Origin: Melanocharis versteri | Taxonomy: Eukaryota > Chordata > Aves > Passeriformes > Melanocharitidae | Assembly (NCBI GenBank): GCA_013397845.1 | Contig: VZTG01000034.1 | Coordinates: forward strand, 707,321 to 771,320 | Reading direction: 5' to 3' | DNA length: 64,000 nucleotides | Shown: piece after piece, positions 27,240 to 38,870 of the stretch | Layout: the number at the start of each line of letters is the position of its first letter | Position numbering within the stretch: the first letter of the stretch is position 1 | Notes under the pieces: generated by a model | Seen by the model: only the letters and a program-made list of their open reading frames with translations | Told to the model about the DNA's origin: nothing | Databases searched by the model: none | Translations under genes and position numbers: made by a program

Positions 27240-27580
27240 CCTGGGTCGGTGTTTCTGTCCGGGCACGGGGCGGCTGTGCGTCCGCAGGGATCGGTGCCAG
27301 CTGCGACGAGGTCGCTAAGCAAGTTCATGGATACTCATTAATCCTGCAGGCGACACCTCCTGCACACGAGCGGGGCCGGGAGGTGCAGGAGCTGCAGCTG
27401 GGGAGGTGATTAATGACCCCGGCCGCCGCGGTGGCCGCTGCTTCCATCAGCACGGCCAGGGAAGCGGAAAGTCACCAAGGCAGCTCCATCCCTGCTGCCA
27501 GCCCGAGCTGCACAGTCATCCTCAGGGCAGGCACACGGGCTCCGGGCGAGGAGCAGCGCCCGCAGGCTGCTCAGAACGCA
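27240..27580. promoter_or_regulatory. Small CpG-rich cluster
   Basis: CpG density rises sharply here (for example GGCCGCCGCGGTGGCCGCTG near 27421) against CpG-poor flanks. Size and composition suit a small CpG island, a distal regulatory element or an unrecognised first exon. No coding sequence in it is recognised. Confidence 0.35.
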
Positions 27581-29195
27581 GAGCTTCTGTTTGACACAGG
27601 ACAATATCATAAACCAGTTGCTTCCATTATTTGCTGCAATTTCTCTCGCTGATCACTCGTCTCCTTAGCACTGGGGCTGGCTAGGAAGACAGCCTTTAAA
27701 GCTTTTGAAAGAAATTCCAATCATTTAAATCAATTCCCTTCCCAAAGTGCTTTCTGATGCAAAGACGTGAAAATTATGCGTTGAATTTCAAGTTCATTCT
27801 GTTGATAGCTGAACAATGCTCATTTTTCAACTGGCGTTTTGTCTCTGCACCCTCAGCTGTTCCCATCTCTTACCCAGTTAAGCTTCATGTTCTCATTGCT
27901 TGGCCAAAAACACATCGGAGGGCAGTTACCTCTGCTGGTCCTTTGGGGCCAGCAGTCACCTCTGCTTAGGTGGCCAGAGGGGAAATGTGCATCTCTCCAG
28001 CAGCATTCCCAGCAGAGCAGCGCAATGCCACAACCTTCATCGCCAAACAAAGCCAGTGAACCTCACCCTGCACTTCCACTGAGGGGGCAGGACCAGCCTG
28101 AGGAGCTGAGAAAGGGGAAGGTGCAGCCAGTAAAAGGAGCTGAGACTAAGAAGGAAAAAAAACTTAGAAAGACACTTTTTTTTTTTTTTTTAATTTAGAG
28201 AGAAGGGTTCTTCTGTAAAGGTTTTTCCAATGATTAAGAAAGGAAAACCCAAACCCCCTACCAGCATGATTTGTTCTGGAGGCAGGATAGGACAACATCA
28301 AATCCCAAAGGCAATTTGCAGGGCTCCCTTACCAAGCACAGCCTGGCAATCTTAACTCTCCGCCTCACTTAAAACAGCATCTCTGTTCCTGGATAACCCC
28401 CAAACCCATGGCGAGTAATGAATAAGAAAACAACGGGTTGTTGTTTTTCTTCCCATTCCCAACACTCACTCTGAATTAGGCTCCATCATTTCACAACTCG
28501 CTTGATGTAACACGAAGTGGCAGAACGTACCCTGATCCAGAAGTGAACCCTGATGCAATGCAGAACAGATGCCTTGGACTCAAACTGCTCCTTCCTTGCC
28601 TTTCCTACCTTTGATCCACATTTTCTGCTTGTGACAGGCTGTTAAATAAATATCAGTGACAAGGCTTGGTATGCATTTGTTTTTCTGCAGCTTGTTTTCT
28701 TTTTGTTTAGCTCTCCAAGCTGAGCATCTTGTTGACAAATATACACACTCCATTACCAATTAATGACTTTAGCCTGGTGTCCTCTACTCTCCTTACTCCC
28801 CAGCGCCAGTTCTACACATTAGCCTGGGTAACATTCAAAGATAATTGTGTTTTGTTTATTTGTTTTGGGAAGTAACAGCAATCAGACAGGCAAATCCCAG
28901 TCCTTGCCAAAGCTGCAATTCTGTTTTCAGCCGAGCCTGCCCCGAGGAGAGCTAGGGAAGCACACGTGGCATTTGCTCAAGGTGAAACTTCACTTCCCTT
29001 CTTTCGCTCTTCATTTTTTTCTTCTTCCAAGGAAAGGACATTTTTCTCAGCACTCATGGCTTTCTGCAGGCTTTGCATATCTAAGGCCAGCTTTTCTGCA
29101 GCCTCTAAATTTGCTTAGTCACTTTTTAAAGCCCACCCTTGTTGCATACTGCAGTTAATTGAAAATGAGGGGTCATTCTCAGTAATACACGGAAT

Positions 29196-29340
29196 AGGCT
29201 GAGGTGGAAGGGACCCACAAGGATCATCGAGTCCCACTCCTTGCCCTGCACAGGACCATCCCCAGGAGCCACACCATGACCTGAGAGCATTGTCCAAGCT
29301 CTCCTCGAGCTCTGTCAGGCCTGGTGCTGTGACCACTCTG
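29196..29340 (-). mobile_element. CR1-type LINE fragment
   Basis: On the plus strand it begins GGTGGAAGGGACCCACAAGG, followed by ATCATCGAGTCC, CCTGCACAGGACC, GAGAGCATTGTCCAAGCTCT and TCTGTCAGGCCTGGTGCTGT. This is a common reverse-complement CR1 segment, so the element lies on the minus strand. The usual ATTCTATGA tail is not present at its lower edge. It is a decayed copy with no coding capacity. Confidence 0.82.
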
Positions 29341-31553
29341 TCAGCCCCTGCACACACATGTGGTCAGGATCCCACATTTGTGCACAGAGGTCCATTTCAA
29401 TACTTAAAGAAACATCTCATGGATATTTTCAGGCAGCCATTGACTTTGGGTACCTCCATTTCCAACACAGTTGTAGTAATGTAATTTTTGAGAATTGGGA
29501 ACTTGGGACCTTTGCAAGCAGAAAACCCAGAAATCCAACCCCCTCAGGAATCGGTGTAAATGAGGTCCCTGCAAGTCCTCTGTGGAAGAAAACCCATTTG
29601 ATTAACACTAAGAGCAGGCAGAGGTGGTACAGCCTGAGCTAAATTCAGCCTCCTTTTTGTGCTTGCAGAGATGTAAAGTCTTGCTGAGCAGCCGTGGCCG
29701 TGCTGCACATTAACCGAGGAGACATGGACACAGTTGGCGGAACACATTAGCATCTTCCGCTCTGATAATTAGTTTAGTGAAAAATTATTGCATTATCTGT
29801 TTGGTTTCATTAGGGACCAATTGCATTCTTAAAAAGAACGGCTCACATTAGGTGCTTTTAATAAGACAATAAGCCCTATAGTGTTTCCAAACAAGATTTA
29901 AAGCCCATTCAGCACGTGAGTAATTAGCACAAGGCAGGTTGGAGGCCAAATGCATTATTTAGTAATGGAATTAAATTTCCTTAGAAAGAAAGAAGCCCAT
30001 TAAAATCCACAGAAATGCAGAAGTGTCAAGGCAGCGTGTTTAAAATATACTGCAACCCAGCCCTTAACTTCACAGTAGGATGTGGTTCAGATTTTAGCAA
30101 GCAGGCACCCAATCTTGCAGGTCAACAATGGAGATTTTACTCCAGCTATGTAGGGAGAACTAATCCCACAGAGCCATATTGCACAGCAGGTGTTCCTCTT
30201 GCAGATGGGTTGAAATCAATTATCAGCACTGACTGCTGTGCCATTGGGTAAGAAGGCTGAGATCCTCCAAATTACCCTCAGATTGTCCCCATTTTCATCC
30301 CCAAGAGTCACCAGAGATAGTTTTCCTAGCACAGAAAGTTCTTCCCTTACAAGAGCAACCTTTTTTCCCAGGAATGCGACACAAAGCTGCATTTTCCTAC
30401 ATGCTGTATTTTAATTTTTGTGTGGCATGAGCAAATATAATTATCAGTACAAAGGATTCAGAAAAAAATAGACTATGCTTAGCAACCTCCAGCAAAACTA
30501 GCAGAATGCACTTGACAAAACTTGTGCTCTGTAATGAAATTCCTGTGAAGGCATTCGGTGCTTAAAAAACTAGGACAAATTATGCTGTAAGGAGTAGAAT
30601 ATGTAAACGTGGCAAGGAGCTGCGTTTTCTATTCTGGCTTCAGAGGGGTTACATCCAGCAGTTTGAACAAGACCAGGGCAGGACCCACCTCCATCAGCAG
30701 AGAGACAACGCTGGCTTTCTCTAGGGGAATATAGAAACATCCCTCCACCAAGTCCACGTGTAGGGAGTTCTGAGAAAGATGGATTGTTTGCATCTCTGCC
30801 ACGAGTACATGCAGACCCTCTCTTTCATGGCAACTTAAGAAATAACAACAATTTTGGAGCCAAACTACCAGCTCAAACACACGAGTGACTCGCCAGCTCA
30901 TCCCTGTAGTAATTCTGCAGACCCAGTGATGCACGTACCATGTACCAGGACCACGATAATTTCCATAACAGTCAGCCAGCAGTGACAAATGGAGAACAAA
31001 GAGAGGAGAAGCAGGAAATATGGCAGCTCACTTGGCCCCGTGGCTGGTGGCTCTGGGAAAAGGAAAGGATGGCTGCTGATCTCTGCTGGAAGAATATGAG
31101 GCTTCCAAGAGTTCCAGGGGATCCACAGGTTTTCCTCCTCCAGACCCCTCAGCTCTGGGGCTTTTCCTATAAATGTGCCTCTCCAGGTGCCTTCAAGACT
31201 TGAGTTCTCATTGCAAATCAGCAGCAGAGCTGGGAGCTGGAAGAGGTGCCTGGCTCTCCCCATCAGGGCTTACAGATAAGCACTCGCTGCAGAGTGATTT
31301 ACGTTCCCAGGATTTGCACGTAATCCTGCCTCCCTGGGGTAGCTGTTTACTTTCAGAGCCAATTTCCCTGATGGAGCAGGAACATCCACGTCTTGCTTTT
31401 CTTCCCTTTTCCTTTCCATCTCTGCTCAGAGAGCAGGGAAGGGACTGGGCGTTCAGCACAGAGGGACAGTTCTCCCCCAGCCACACACCCTGATCCTGGA
31501 GGGATTCTTGCTGCCTTCACAAAACAGGCACAAAATGCAGAACGGCTCAGGCT

Positions 31554-31585
31554 TGACATATAATTCAATGTATTGAATTATGTCA
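31554..31585. repeat. Short near-perfect hairpin
   Basis: TGACATATAATTCAAT faces ATTGAATTATGTCA across two bases. The arms are complementary except for a two-base bulge. It is AT-rich; significance is unknown. Confidence 0.6.
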
Positions 31586-34137
31586 ATAATATCAATTTTC
31601 CCCAAGCAGCTCATGCTGTTGACTTCGTATTCTGCAGCTTGAAGTCAACCATATTTACATCTCATTAAACTGAGTGGAGAACCCAGTGCTGGCTGGGACA
31701 CCCCTCACCAGAGCCCCTGCCAGACCTAACCCATGGGCAGGGCTGCAGGAAAGGACTTGTGTGCACATTTCCAGCCCACGCCAAACCAGCTTTTGCTCTG
31801 TGTTCACAGCAGCACGCCGAGACACAGAGATCTCTCTGCAAGGTCTGACTAAAGCTTGAGCACAAACTGACAGTCCTGAAAGAAGCCAGGGATCTAAGGA
31901 AAATGGGTTTGTAGGTGATGCAAAGCTCTCACAGATTCACTCTGAAGCTGCTGAGCCTCTTAACATCTTCAAAACCTCTTTTCTCCTCTGGGGTCACAAA
32001 GGAAGCTGAGTTTCCTGGAAGGCAGCTTTGAGAGGTTTGAGACTCCAGGAAAGTCATGACATTAGCAAAAGTTCTGACACAGCTGCTTGTAAAAGCAGGA
32101 GATTGAGCTCTGTGTAGTCATTCATCCTCCTTTGAGGCTCTTGCCCTCATTTCTGAGCTGGCCACTGCAGCGAGGAGCCATCCCGCCGGTGATGTTGGAC
32201 TCCACAGGCAGCTTTTGTGCTCCCTTTTTTCCACACTGACCTTTCAGTCAAGTTCTCCAAAGGCAAAATCATCTCAGGGGCCTTCTACTAACAGTGCCAG
32301 CCTGGCAGCAGTTGGACTGGGCGATGCACAGGGAGGTTGGCATGGGAAGCCAAAGCCTCATCTTCCATCCAACCCCCACTTCCTGCTGGCCCCGGGAGAA
32401 GCTCAGAGACCTGCCCAAGCTGGGGTGGCAAAACCTCAAACTTTGGACTGCAAGTCATTATGGCCATGAAAGCATTTCAGCACCTTAAGAGTCAGTTTGG
32501 GTTTTTCCAGCATCTGACCTATTTATTGAGGGCCTTGGAAATTTGGCCAAAAGTGAGTGTGCGGCCTGAAAAGCAGTTTTATATCAACAACTCACCCACC
32601 AAGAGGCCTTTTCCCAGCACTTGCAGTGAGTTCAGCCACTGTGTAGCTAATGATTGTCACACCCCAAAACCCAACCAGGATCCTTGGCTGGGGAGAAAAT
32701 GAGACATTTTAATCACCATCGTTACTAAAACAGAGACCTGTGAAGGATTACTTGCATATTATGGCAAACTTCTATTGAAATGGGCCATTACTTGCCTCAT
32801 TAATATTTCAAGAGTGTTTGAATGCTCTATGGCAAAAATATATGACTCGGAAACAAATCCAGGTGGAAGGAAAAAAACCTCACAAAACAAATTTCATTAA
32901 ATAATGAACATGCATTACAGGAAGCCATCCTGAGATTCAGCCCAAGAGCGTCACAGACAAAAAAATCCTGGTGCTCTACTTATAAATAAGGCAAAATTAT
33001 CTATTCATTTAGGAAAAAGTAATCATGCTCAGTTAGACACACCAGACAAGCATATGAAAAGAAAACTGGCTTTGAAGCTGCTCCTGATAGAAGCCTTGAC
33101 AGCTTGGGAAGAAAACTCTGCAATCCACTTATTTTTTTATTTTTTAAAGTATACATTAGGAGGTCCATTAAAGAAGTGGCATGAATTGATAATTTTTTTT
33201 GTTGCATAACAGTTTTGAATCCTTGAGAGAACATTAACGCAATACAGCTCTTTTTGCCAGCACCCCTGCAACTCATTTGAAAACAATTCCCAGCTAAAGG
33301 TGCTCCTTATAAATTGGATATTAGCAGGGAATGGAATAGAAGATACACCCCTGCTGCTGTCCTCTTTGTCTCTAGATAGAGCATGGCCTGCTCATTTTCT
33401 AAAGTTACAGCATAGCTAAGTTATCTTTCATTTTACAGTTTGGAACTACCAATAATTGTTCTAACTTGGGTAGGGGAGGTTTGTTACTCACCTTCATTTG
33501 TTCATAATGTCAATGACTGCTACTAAGATCAAGCATTGAAAAAATAAGGCTTTTGGTCAAAAACCTCTCCCCCAGGTCTCAAGGGATCCAGCTCTACCCT
33601 AAGCTTAAGGCTTCCCTCTGAATTTGATAAAGACATAGATAAACAAACTAAAGTATCTTGGTATGGAGGGAAAGCACAATCAAAGTTTTCCATCATCACC
33701 TGGAAGCTTGAAGTTCCCTGTTCTGGGAGATGGCAGCTGAGTCAAACCCTCCTCCAAATTGGATTTTGTCTAAGATACGGTTTTTGACCAACAGTTTAGA
33801 CCTGTCCTAGAGCAGAGGGAGTGGCTGATGAGCAACATCAAGCTGCAGCCCAGCAATGAGGTGAAAAGTGAAAATCCTGACTGCAACACGAGCTTTGCTG
33901 CAGTGAAAGATGGATCAGGGAATTAGCAGTGGGGTTTATCCACTCAGGAGTTTTACCTGATCACAGGATTCTCTGACTGACAGCTGGAGGAACCCATTTG
34001 TATTTTTAATTCAAGTATTTCTCACTAGGCCCATAATTATTTTCTCTGGCCTATCTCCCCCATCCTTCTCCTGCTCAGGGTGCCACATCTCTTGTCTTTA
34101 TCCACATATGGTCCTAATATATAGATATATGCATATG

Positions 34138-34161
34138 GATAGACAGATAGATAGATAGATA
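34138..34161. repeat. (GATA)n microsatellite
   Basis: Six GATA-type units, one altered to GACA, within a TATA-rich stretch (34117-34165). Confidence 0.85.
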
Positions 34162-36000
34162 TACATATCAGGAGAGCTTTTTTTCTTTTTTAAAAGACAG
34201 AAACATTAAAATATGACTTTTAAAGCCAACAGGCTTCACATCAACAAACCCTTTTCCTTCGTATCAGGCCCATGACACGTTCCAGCACAGCCTGGACCTT
34301 GCAGCAGCTGAGACCACAAGATCCAGGGTTTGCTACCCCAGTTTAACTTCTTTTTCTAGGCAAGAAGCCTCTCCTGAGACTCAAACTGCAGCCCCAGCAG
34401 GTTTTTCAGCACTGCTGGGCATAGCAGGGGACCTCTGCTGATGCCTGCAGAGGCTCCTGAGGAAATCAGGTTTTAAAATAAGACAAATTTCAGTTGGGAA
34501 GCAGCAATGGCAGAGCAAAGAGGAGGATTCTTAAACTTCTGAGTAATGTCACAGCTGCTTCTCCAGGCACTCAGAGCAAACTCGTCTGCCACCTTCTGTC
34601 CCTGAAAGGATATAACTCGCACGGGAGAGGATTTTCCCATTTTTTCCGTGGGCAGGTCTGCTATGTAGGGAGCAGTGAGAGGAGTTTTGGGGCTGTTTGG
34701 GGTAGTCTGGGGCTGATCCCCCCTCCCACGTGCCCTATGCTGGAGCTCGGGGCGCAGCCACAGCCCAGAAACACGGGAAGCTGGAGAAACACTGGCATTT
34801 CAAGGTTAATTTCCAAAGAGAAGGAGACAGAAAAGTGATGGGTGCCAGGCCGTGGCTCGCAGCACGTGTGGAGGCATTTCCCCCGGCACATTTGGTGGAG
34901 GCAGGAATTCCTTCCCAGAGAGAGCCCGGGCCGGTTTTGCGTTACGGCAATGAAAAATGACAGCTGCACATGGCCACAGGGCTCCAGACCCTCTGCCTTC
35001 AGCCAGACTGATGAATCAGTGTTTGCTTCGTGATGGACCTGCCTAACGAGGCAGGAATAACCCACTTTCCCAGGGAAGCCATGCTACCTTTGCCAATGGG
35101 ATGAGCACCCAGGCCAGGCAGCGCTCGGCCCAGCGCCGCCTGCCTCCCCAGGAAGTTTAAAAAAACCAGAGCGGCACTCTGTCTGTCCCAGACTTGTGAC
35201 TGAAGGGAAAATGGAAAAAAAAACCAACCCAAACCCCAAAATCAAGAACAATGAAGGCTCGACAATGGTGGTAAATTGGGTTGGTTCTCTCAATGCTCCT
35301 CAATTACTCGGCACAAATGCTAATTGCAATAGTTCCTTTCTGCGGCTCAGTCAGCACAAATCTCAAAGCCCGAGATAGTTTTTCTTTTTCTCCAAGCCAT
35401 CTGTCAGGCTAATTCTCTTATTGCTGAGAGCTGAGGCTTGTTTTTCTTTCCTTTAGCACCATCACAAAGAGAGAATGCTGTTTCTCCCCAGCCCAGCTCC
35501 AGGCTCCTCCATGGATGCACAGAAATCAGCAGCTTTCCCCACGGCCTGGGATCTGTGTGCTGCAGGGGGTTATTGGTGTCGAGGGAAGCAGGTGCCCTCC
35601 TGCAGCACTGACCTGCACACCTTGAAATTGCTCTGAAGAGCAGTTGAAAATAAGACCCTCGGCTGATCCTTCTTTTTCTGGGAGATTGATTTATCCTGGT
35701 ACCTGTGACTGCATCTCAAAGTGCATTTAATGATTCATTCCCTTTAATAATGCAAGCAGATATTGAGGAGGTCTTTGGCTTCCTGAGACAGGCTCTTTTA
35801 ATAATAAAAACCACTTTCATTTGTTTTCAAAATAATAACAGATAAACTCAGGGGGATTCTTGCTCTCTGCACATCCTTAATTTATAAGGAATTTTCTGAG
35901 CTCTCTACTCCTGCCACACCCTGGTCATCAGCGAGCCACAGCTGGATGCAGGAGGATGCACTCACCTGCCCTTGTACAGGATGGACATTTTCTGTCCCAT

Positions 36001-36047
36001 CTTCCCTCCTTTTCCTTGCCTTCCTTCCTTCTTTCCTTGCCTTTGCC
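36001..36047. repeat. CCTT-rich pyrimidine tract
   Basis: Almost pure C/T with CCTT units on the plus strand. Confidence 0.7.
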
Positions 36048-37480
36048 AGGTAATTTTGTGGGATTGTTTGCCCTGATCCCCCTGCCTGGGCTGTCCATGG
36101 TTAATCAGGAGAAACCCAGCTTGAGCTGCCCAGCGCTGCAGCCTGGCTGGAGCAAGGCAGCTCTTACTAGGACAGCATTTATTAAAGGGTCAATTCTGTC
36201 CACATGGAGGCTTTCAACTCTTAGCAACAAAATCCATGTGTTTTGTGTAGCTGTGTCCCCGAGGTAGCTGCAGAGGCCACATGAATCAAAGCTCAGCTGG
36301 CAGAAATCACACCAAAGAGGTGTTTATTGACACATCTCTTTGCCAGAATAAAAAACCTGCTCCATTATTGTATGATAAAGCTCCTGCCCTGGAGCTATGG
36401 ACCTAGAGAAGGGCAGGATATTCCCCGTGGCAGGCTCTTTCCCTTTTGGGGCATCTGCTTCCATTCTGCTTCCCCACGTCCAGCAGTGTAAACGTGGAAT
36501 ATCCTCGATGTCTGAGCAAAGGCAGGAGGGAGATACCTTTTATTGAATGTCATAAATCCAGCATTTCTACATAGCAGAAAATGTGGGCACACTGAAATCT
36601 TCAGTAACCACCTGTGACAGCATGTGGCAGTGGGGAGGGTTTCCTGCCAGACCCAGTGCTCAGAGCCACCAGCGAGCTGAAAATACAGAACAAAATCAAT
36701 TATCCAGCTCCAAGATGCTCCACATCGGGGCAGGAGGGTTTGGAATCTGCTGGAAGGGGTGAAACCACCACCAATTGGTTCTCAGGCTTTCAGGAAAGTT
36801 TTTACCTGGATATTTGCTGTTACGGCTTTGGTGCCATTTTTCAGAAAATCCCTGATTCCACTTTTCTACCACCACCAGCACAGGACTGGGTGCTGTCCCC
36901 CTTCCCTCCTCTTCTCCATGCTGGTTTAAGTGGTTCCTTTGCTTCTGTGCCTTCTGATTCCTTTTTCCAAGCCCACATTCATGTTTGGCTTTGAGTACTG
37001 GAGGGTGCAGCATCTCCCCTGTCACAGCACGACTTCAGTGGCACTCCAGGGGTCCCTTATCTGCCCTTTCATATTGTATTGCCTCTTCTCTGTCTGCTAA
37101 GGATTTATAAAACTTTCAGCTTTATTTTTTACCATTCCTTCCAAGAAAAACCTCTTTTGTATGGTCAGTGTGTGATGGTCCAGAGACCCGTCAGTCTCTG
37201 TCTGCACCTTTTGAACTTCTGAGCTGTTTCAGTTTGATGCAGGATCCCAGCTGGAACAATGTGAGAGTGCTACAGAGTCACTGCAAACAGCTGGGTGGGA
37301 GAGGAGGAGGAGGAGGCTGCCAAAGCCCCTCCTGGAGGGAGGAGTGCTGCAGGAATGCATCTCCAGCAGACACCAGAGAATCCACCCGCAGGCCCATCAG
37401 AAACCAGGCTCTGGTGGTTGTTTCATTGCTTGTGCCTCCCTCACAACATTTTCCACATCCCTCCAGCAGCCCCAGGGTTT

Positions 37481-37509
37481 CTGGTTTAAACGTGTCTGGT
37501 TTAAACCAG
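37481..37509. repeat. Repeated CTGGTTTAAAC with 14-bp palindrome
   Basis: CTGGTTTAAAC occurs at 37481-37491 and again at 37496-37506. The second copy extends into the perfect palindrome CTGGTTTAAACCAG (37496-37509). Confidence 0.75.
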
Positions 37510-37847
37510 AGTGAGCAGCTGGGGCTGTGACACTGCAGGACCAAAACGGGAGCATTGCCCAGTGGTGGGGAAGGTTTCCTTCCTCTTTGGCCACTGTTTG
37601 GTCCCAAAACAACTGTTTTGTCAGCAGCTGGGTGACTTTACACTTTTTTTGCCCCTATTAGTTGTTCCTTTCTGCTCTTAAGCAGTATTTATCTATACCT
37701 TTTTTAAATCTAAGCCTACCCTAGTATTTTTCTTGTTCTAGTTTTTGTTTTGTTGTTGTTTTTAAATATTTTTGCTCTTTCAAATTCCTGACAGCCTGTG
37801 TGAGTTATGCTTGAGAGAGGACTCTGAGCTCTGCTTTTACTTTTTGA

Positions 37848-37954
37848 AAAAAACAAAAAACCCCCCCAAAACTAAAAAACCAAACCAAAAAAACCCAAAA
37901 CCAACCAAAAAAAAAAAAGAGATAATAATAATAAAAAAAAAACAACCCAAAAAT
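37848..37954. repeat. A/C-rich low-complexity block
   Basis: Runs of A broken by C3-C7 runs, AACC and ATA triplets, with almost no G or T on the plus strand until the ATAATAATA part. It could be a decayed poly-A tail or local slippage product; no element body adjoins it that I recognise. Confidence 0.7.
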
Positions 37955-38400
37955 TCCCTGCAGGAGCAGCATCATTTCCAGAGGGCAGCCCTCTCCGTTG
38001 CTTTTCCAGAAAGAGTCTCACCTGCATTTTCAGCAGCCTGTGCTCTCAAAAACGATGAAGTGGGGCTCAGGGTCGCTGAGGAGTGGATCAGTGGAGATGG
38101 AAAAAGCAATTTCTGGGAGTCTCCCAGCCTTCCCGCTGCTGTTCTGCCGTCGGAGCAGGAGAGGGTGCTACGAAACCAGCGGCGGCGGCTGCAGGGAGGC
38201 TGCGGGGACAGGGACCCCCGGTGTCCCCCAGCCCTCCAGCCCCAGAGTCCCCCCAGCTCCACACCCTGAAAAGACATTTTCTCCTAAGTAGGAAAAAATT
38301 ATTAATAAGTCCCTCTGGAACTCAGCGTTTCAGCTTCCCAGCTATGAGAAGTTCAGGGTGGAAACTGCTCCATGCGCTCATTCCGCAATATTTTTAAGCT

Positions 38401-38416
38401 AAAAAAAAAAAAAAAA
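38401..38416. repeat. A16 homopolymer
   Basis: Sixteen consecutive A. No retroposed gene body is recognised upstream. Confidence 0.85.
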
Positions 38417-38827
38417 GGAACATGAAAGTGTTCAAAACTCCACATTTTGAGCATTTTCAGCTTTTCTGCCTCTGGGATTAACGATGAACTTTACAACCTG
38501 TTGTGTCTTTCATGAAGGAAGGATGGGTGGGGATTGCCCCGCTGTAATTTATCCATCCCTGCCTGGATCAGGTGCCAGCGCTGGAGCTGGCAGGGGTCAC
38601 TGCCCCCGTGCCAGGCAGGTGGGCTCCTCACGCTGCCCCCGGTGACAAGCCCTTGTCCCAGCGGTGACAGCACCTCTCATCTGGGCACTTGGCACCCTGG
38701 GGCATTTTGCAGATGGAAAAACAAACGTCCTGGATTTCCAGCGCTGAACGCGGCCCAGCCCGGGCGGGGAGCGCAGGGCCCGGGCTGAGAGCCTGCGCTG
38801 CCCCTGCAGCCCGGCTGCCGGAGGGCT

Positions 38828-38870
38828 GGGCAGGGCAGGGCAGGGCAGGGCAGGGCAGGGCAGGGCAGGG
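38828..38870 (+). repeat. (GGGCA)n repeat with G-quadruplex potential
   Basis: Nine GGG tracts separated by CA, far more than the four needed for an intramolecular quadruplex with two-base loops. It sits in a GC-rich stretch (38.55-38.9 kb). The run of identical pentamers is also prone to length variation. Confidence 0.9.

Larger units (their letters stand above)
27581..38827. other. Intergenic DNA, no gene recognised
   Basis: Apart from the CR1 fragment at 29.2 kb, it holds a T16 run (28176-28191), a hairpin (31554-31585), a GATA microsatellite (34138-34161), a pyrimidine tract (36001-36047), a repeated palindrome (37481-37509) and an A/C-rich block (37848-37954). Open frames are short and unlike known families. 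Confidence 0.55.

Noticed and set aside
38401..38416. Poly-A run as the tail of a retroposed gene
   Set aside because: No open frame or recognisable gene body or target-site duplication was seen upstream; treated as a simple homopolymer.
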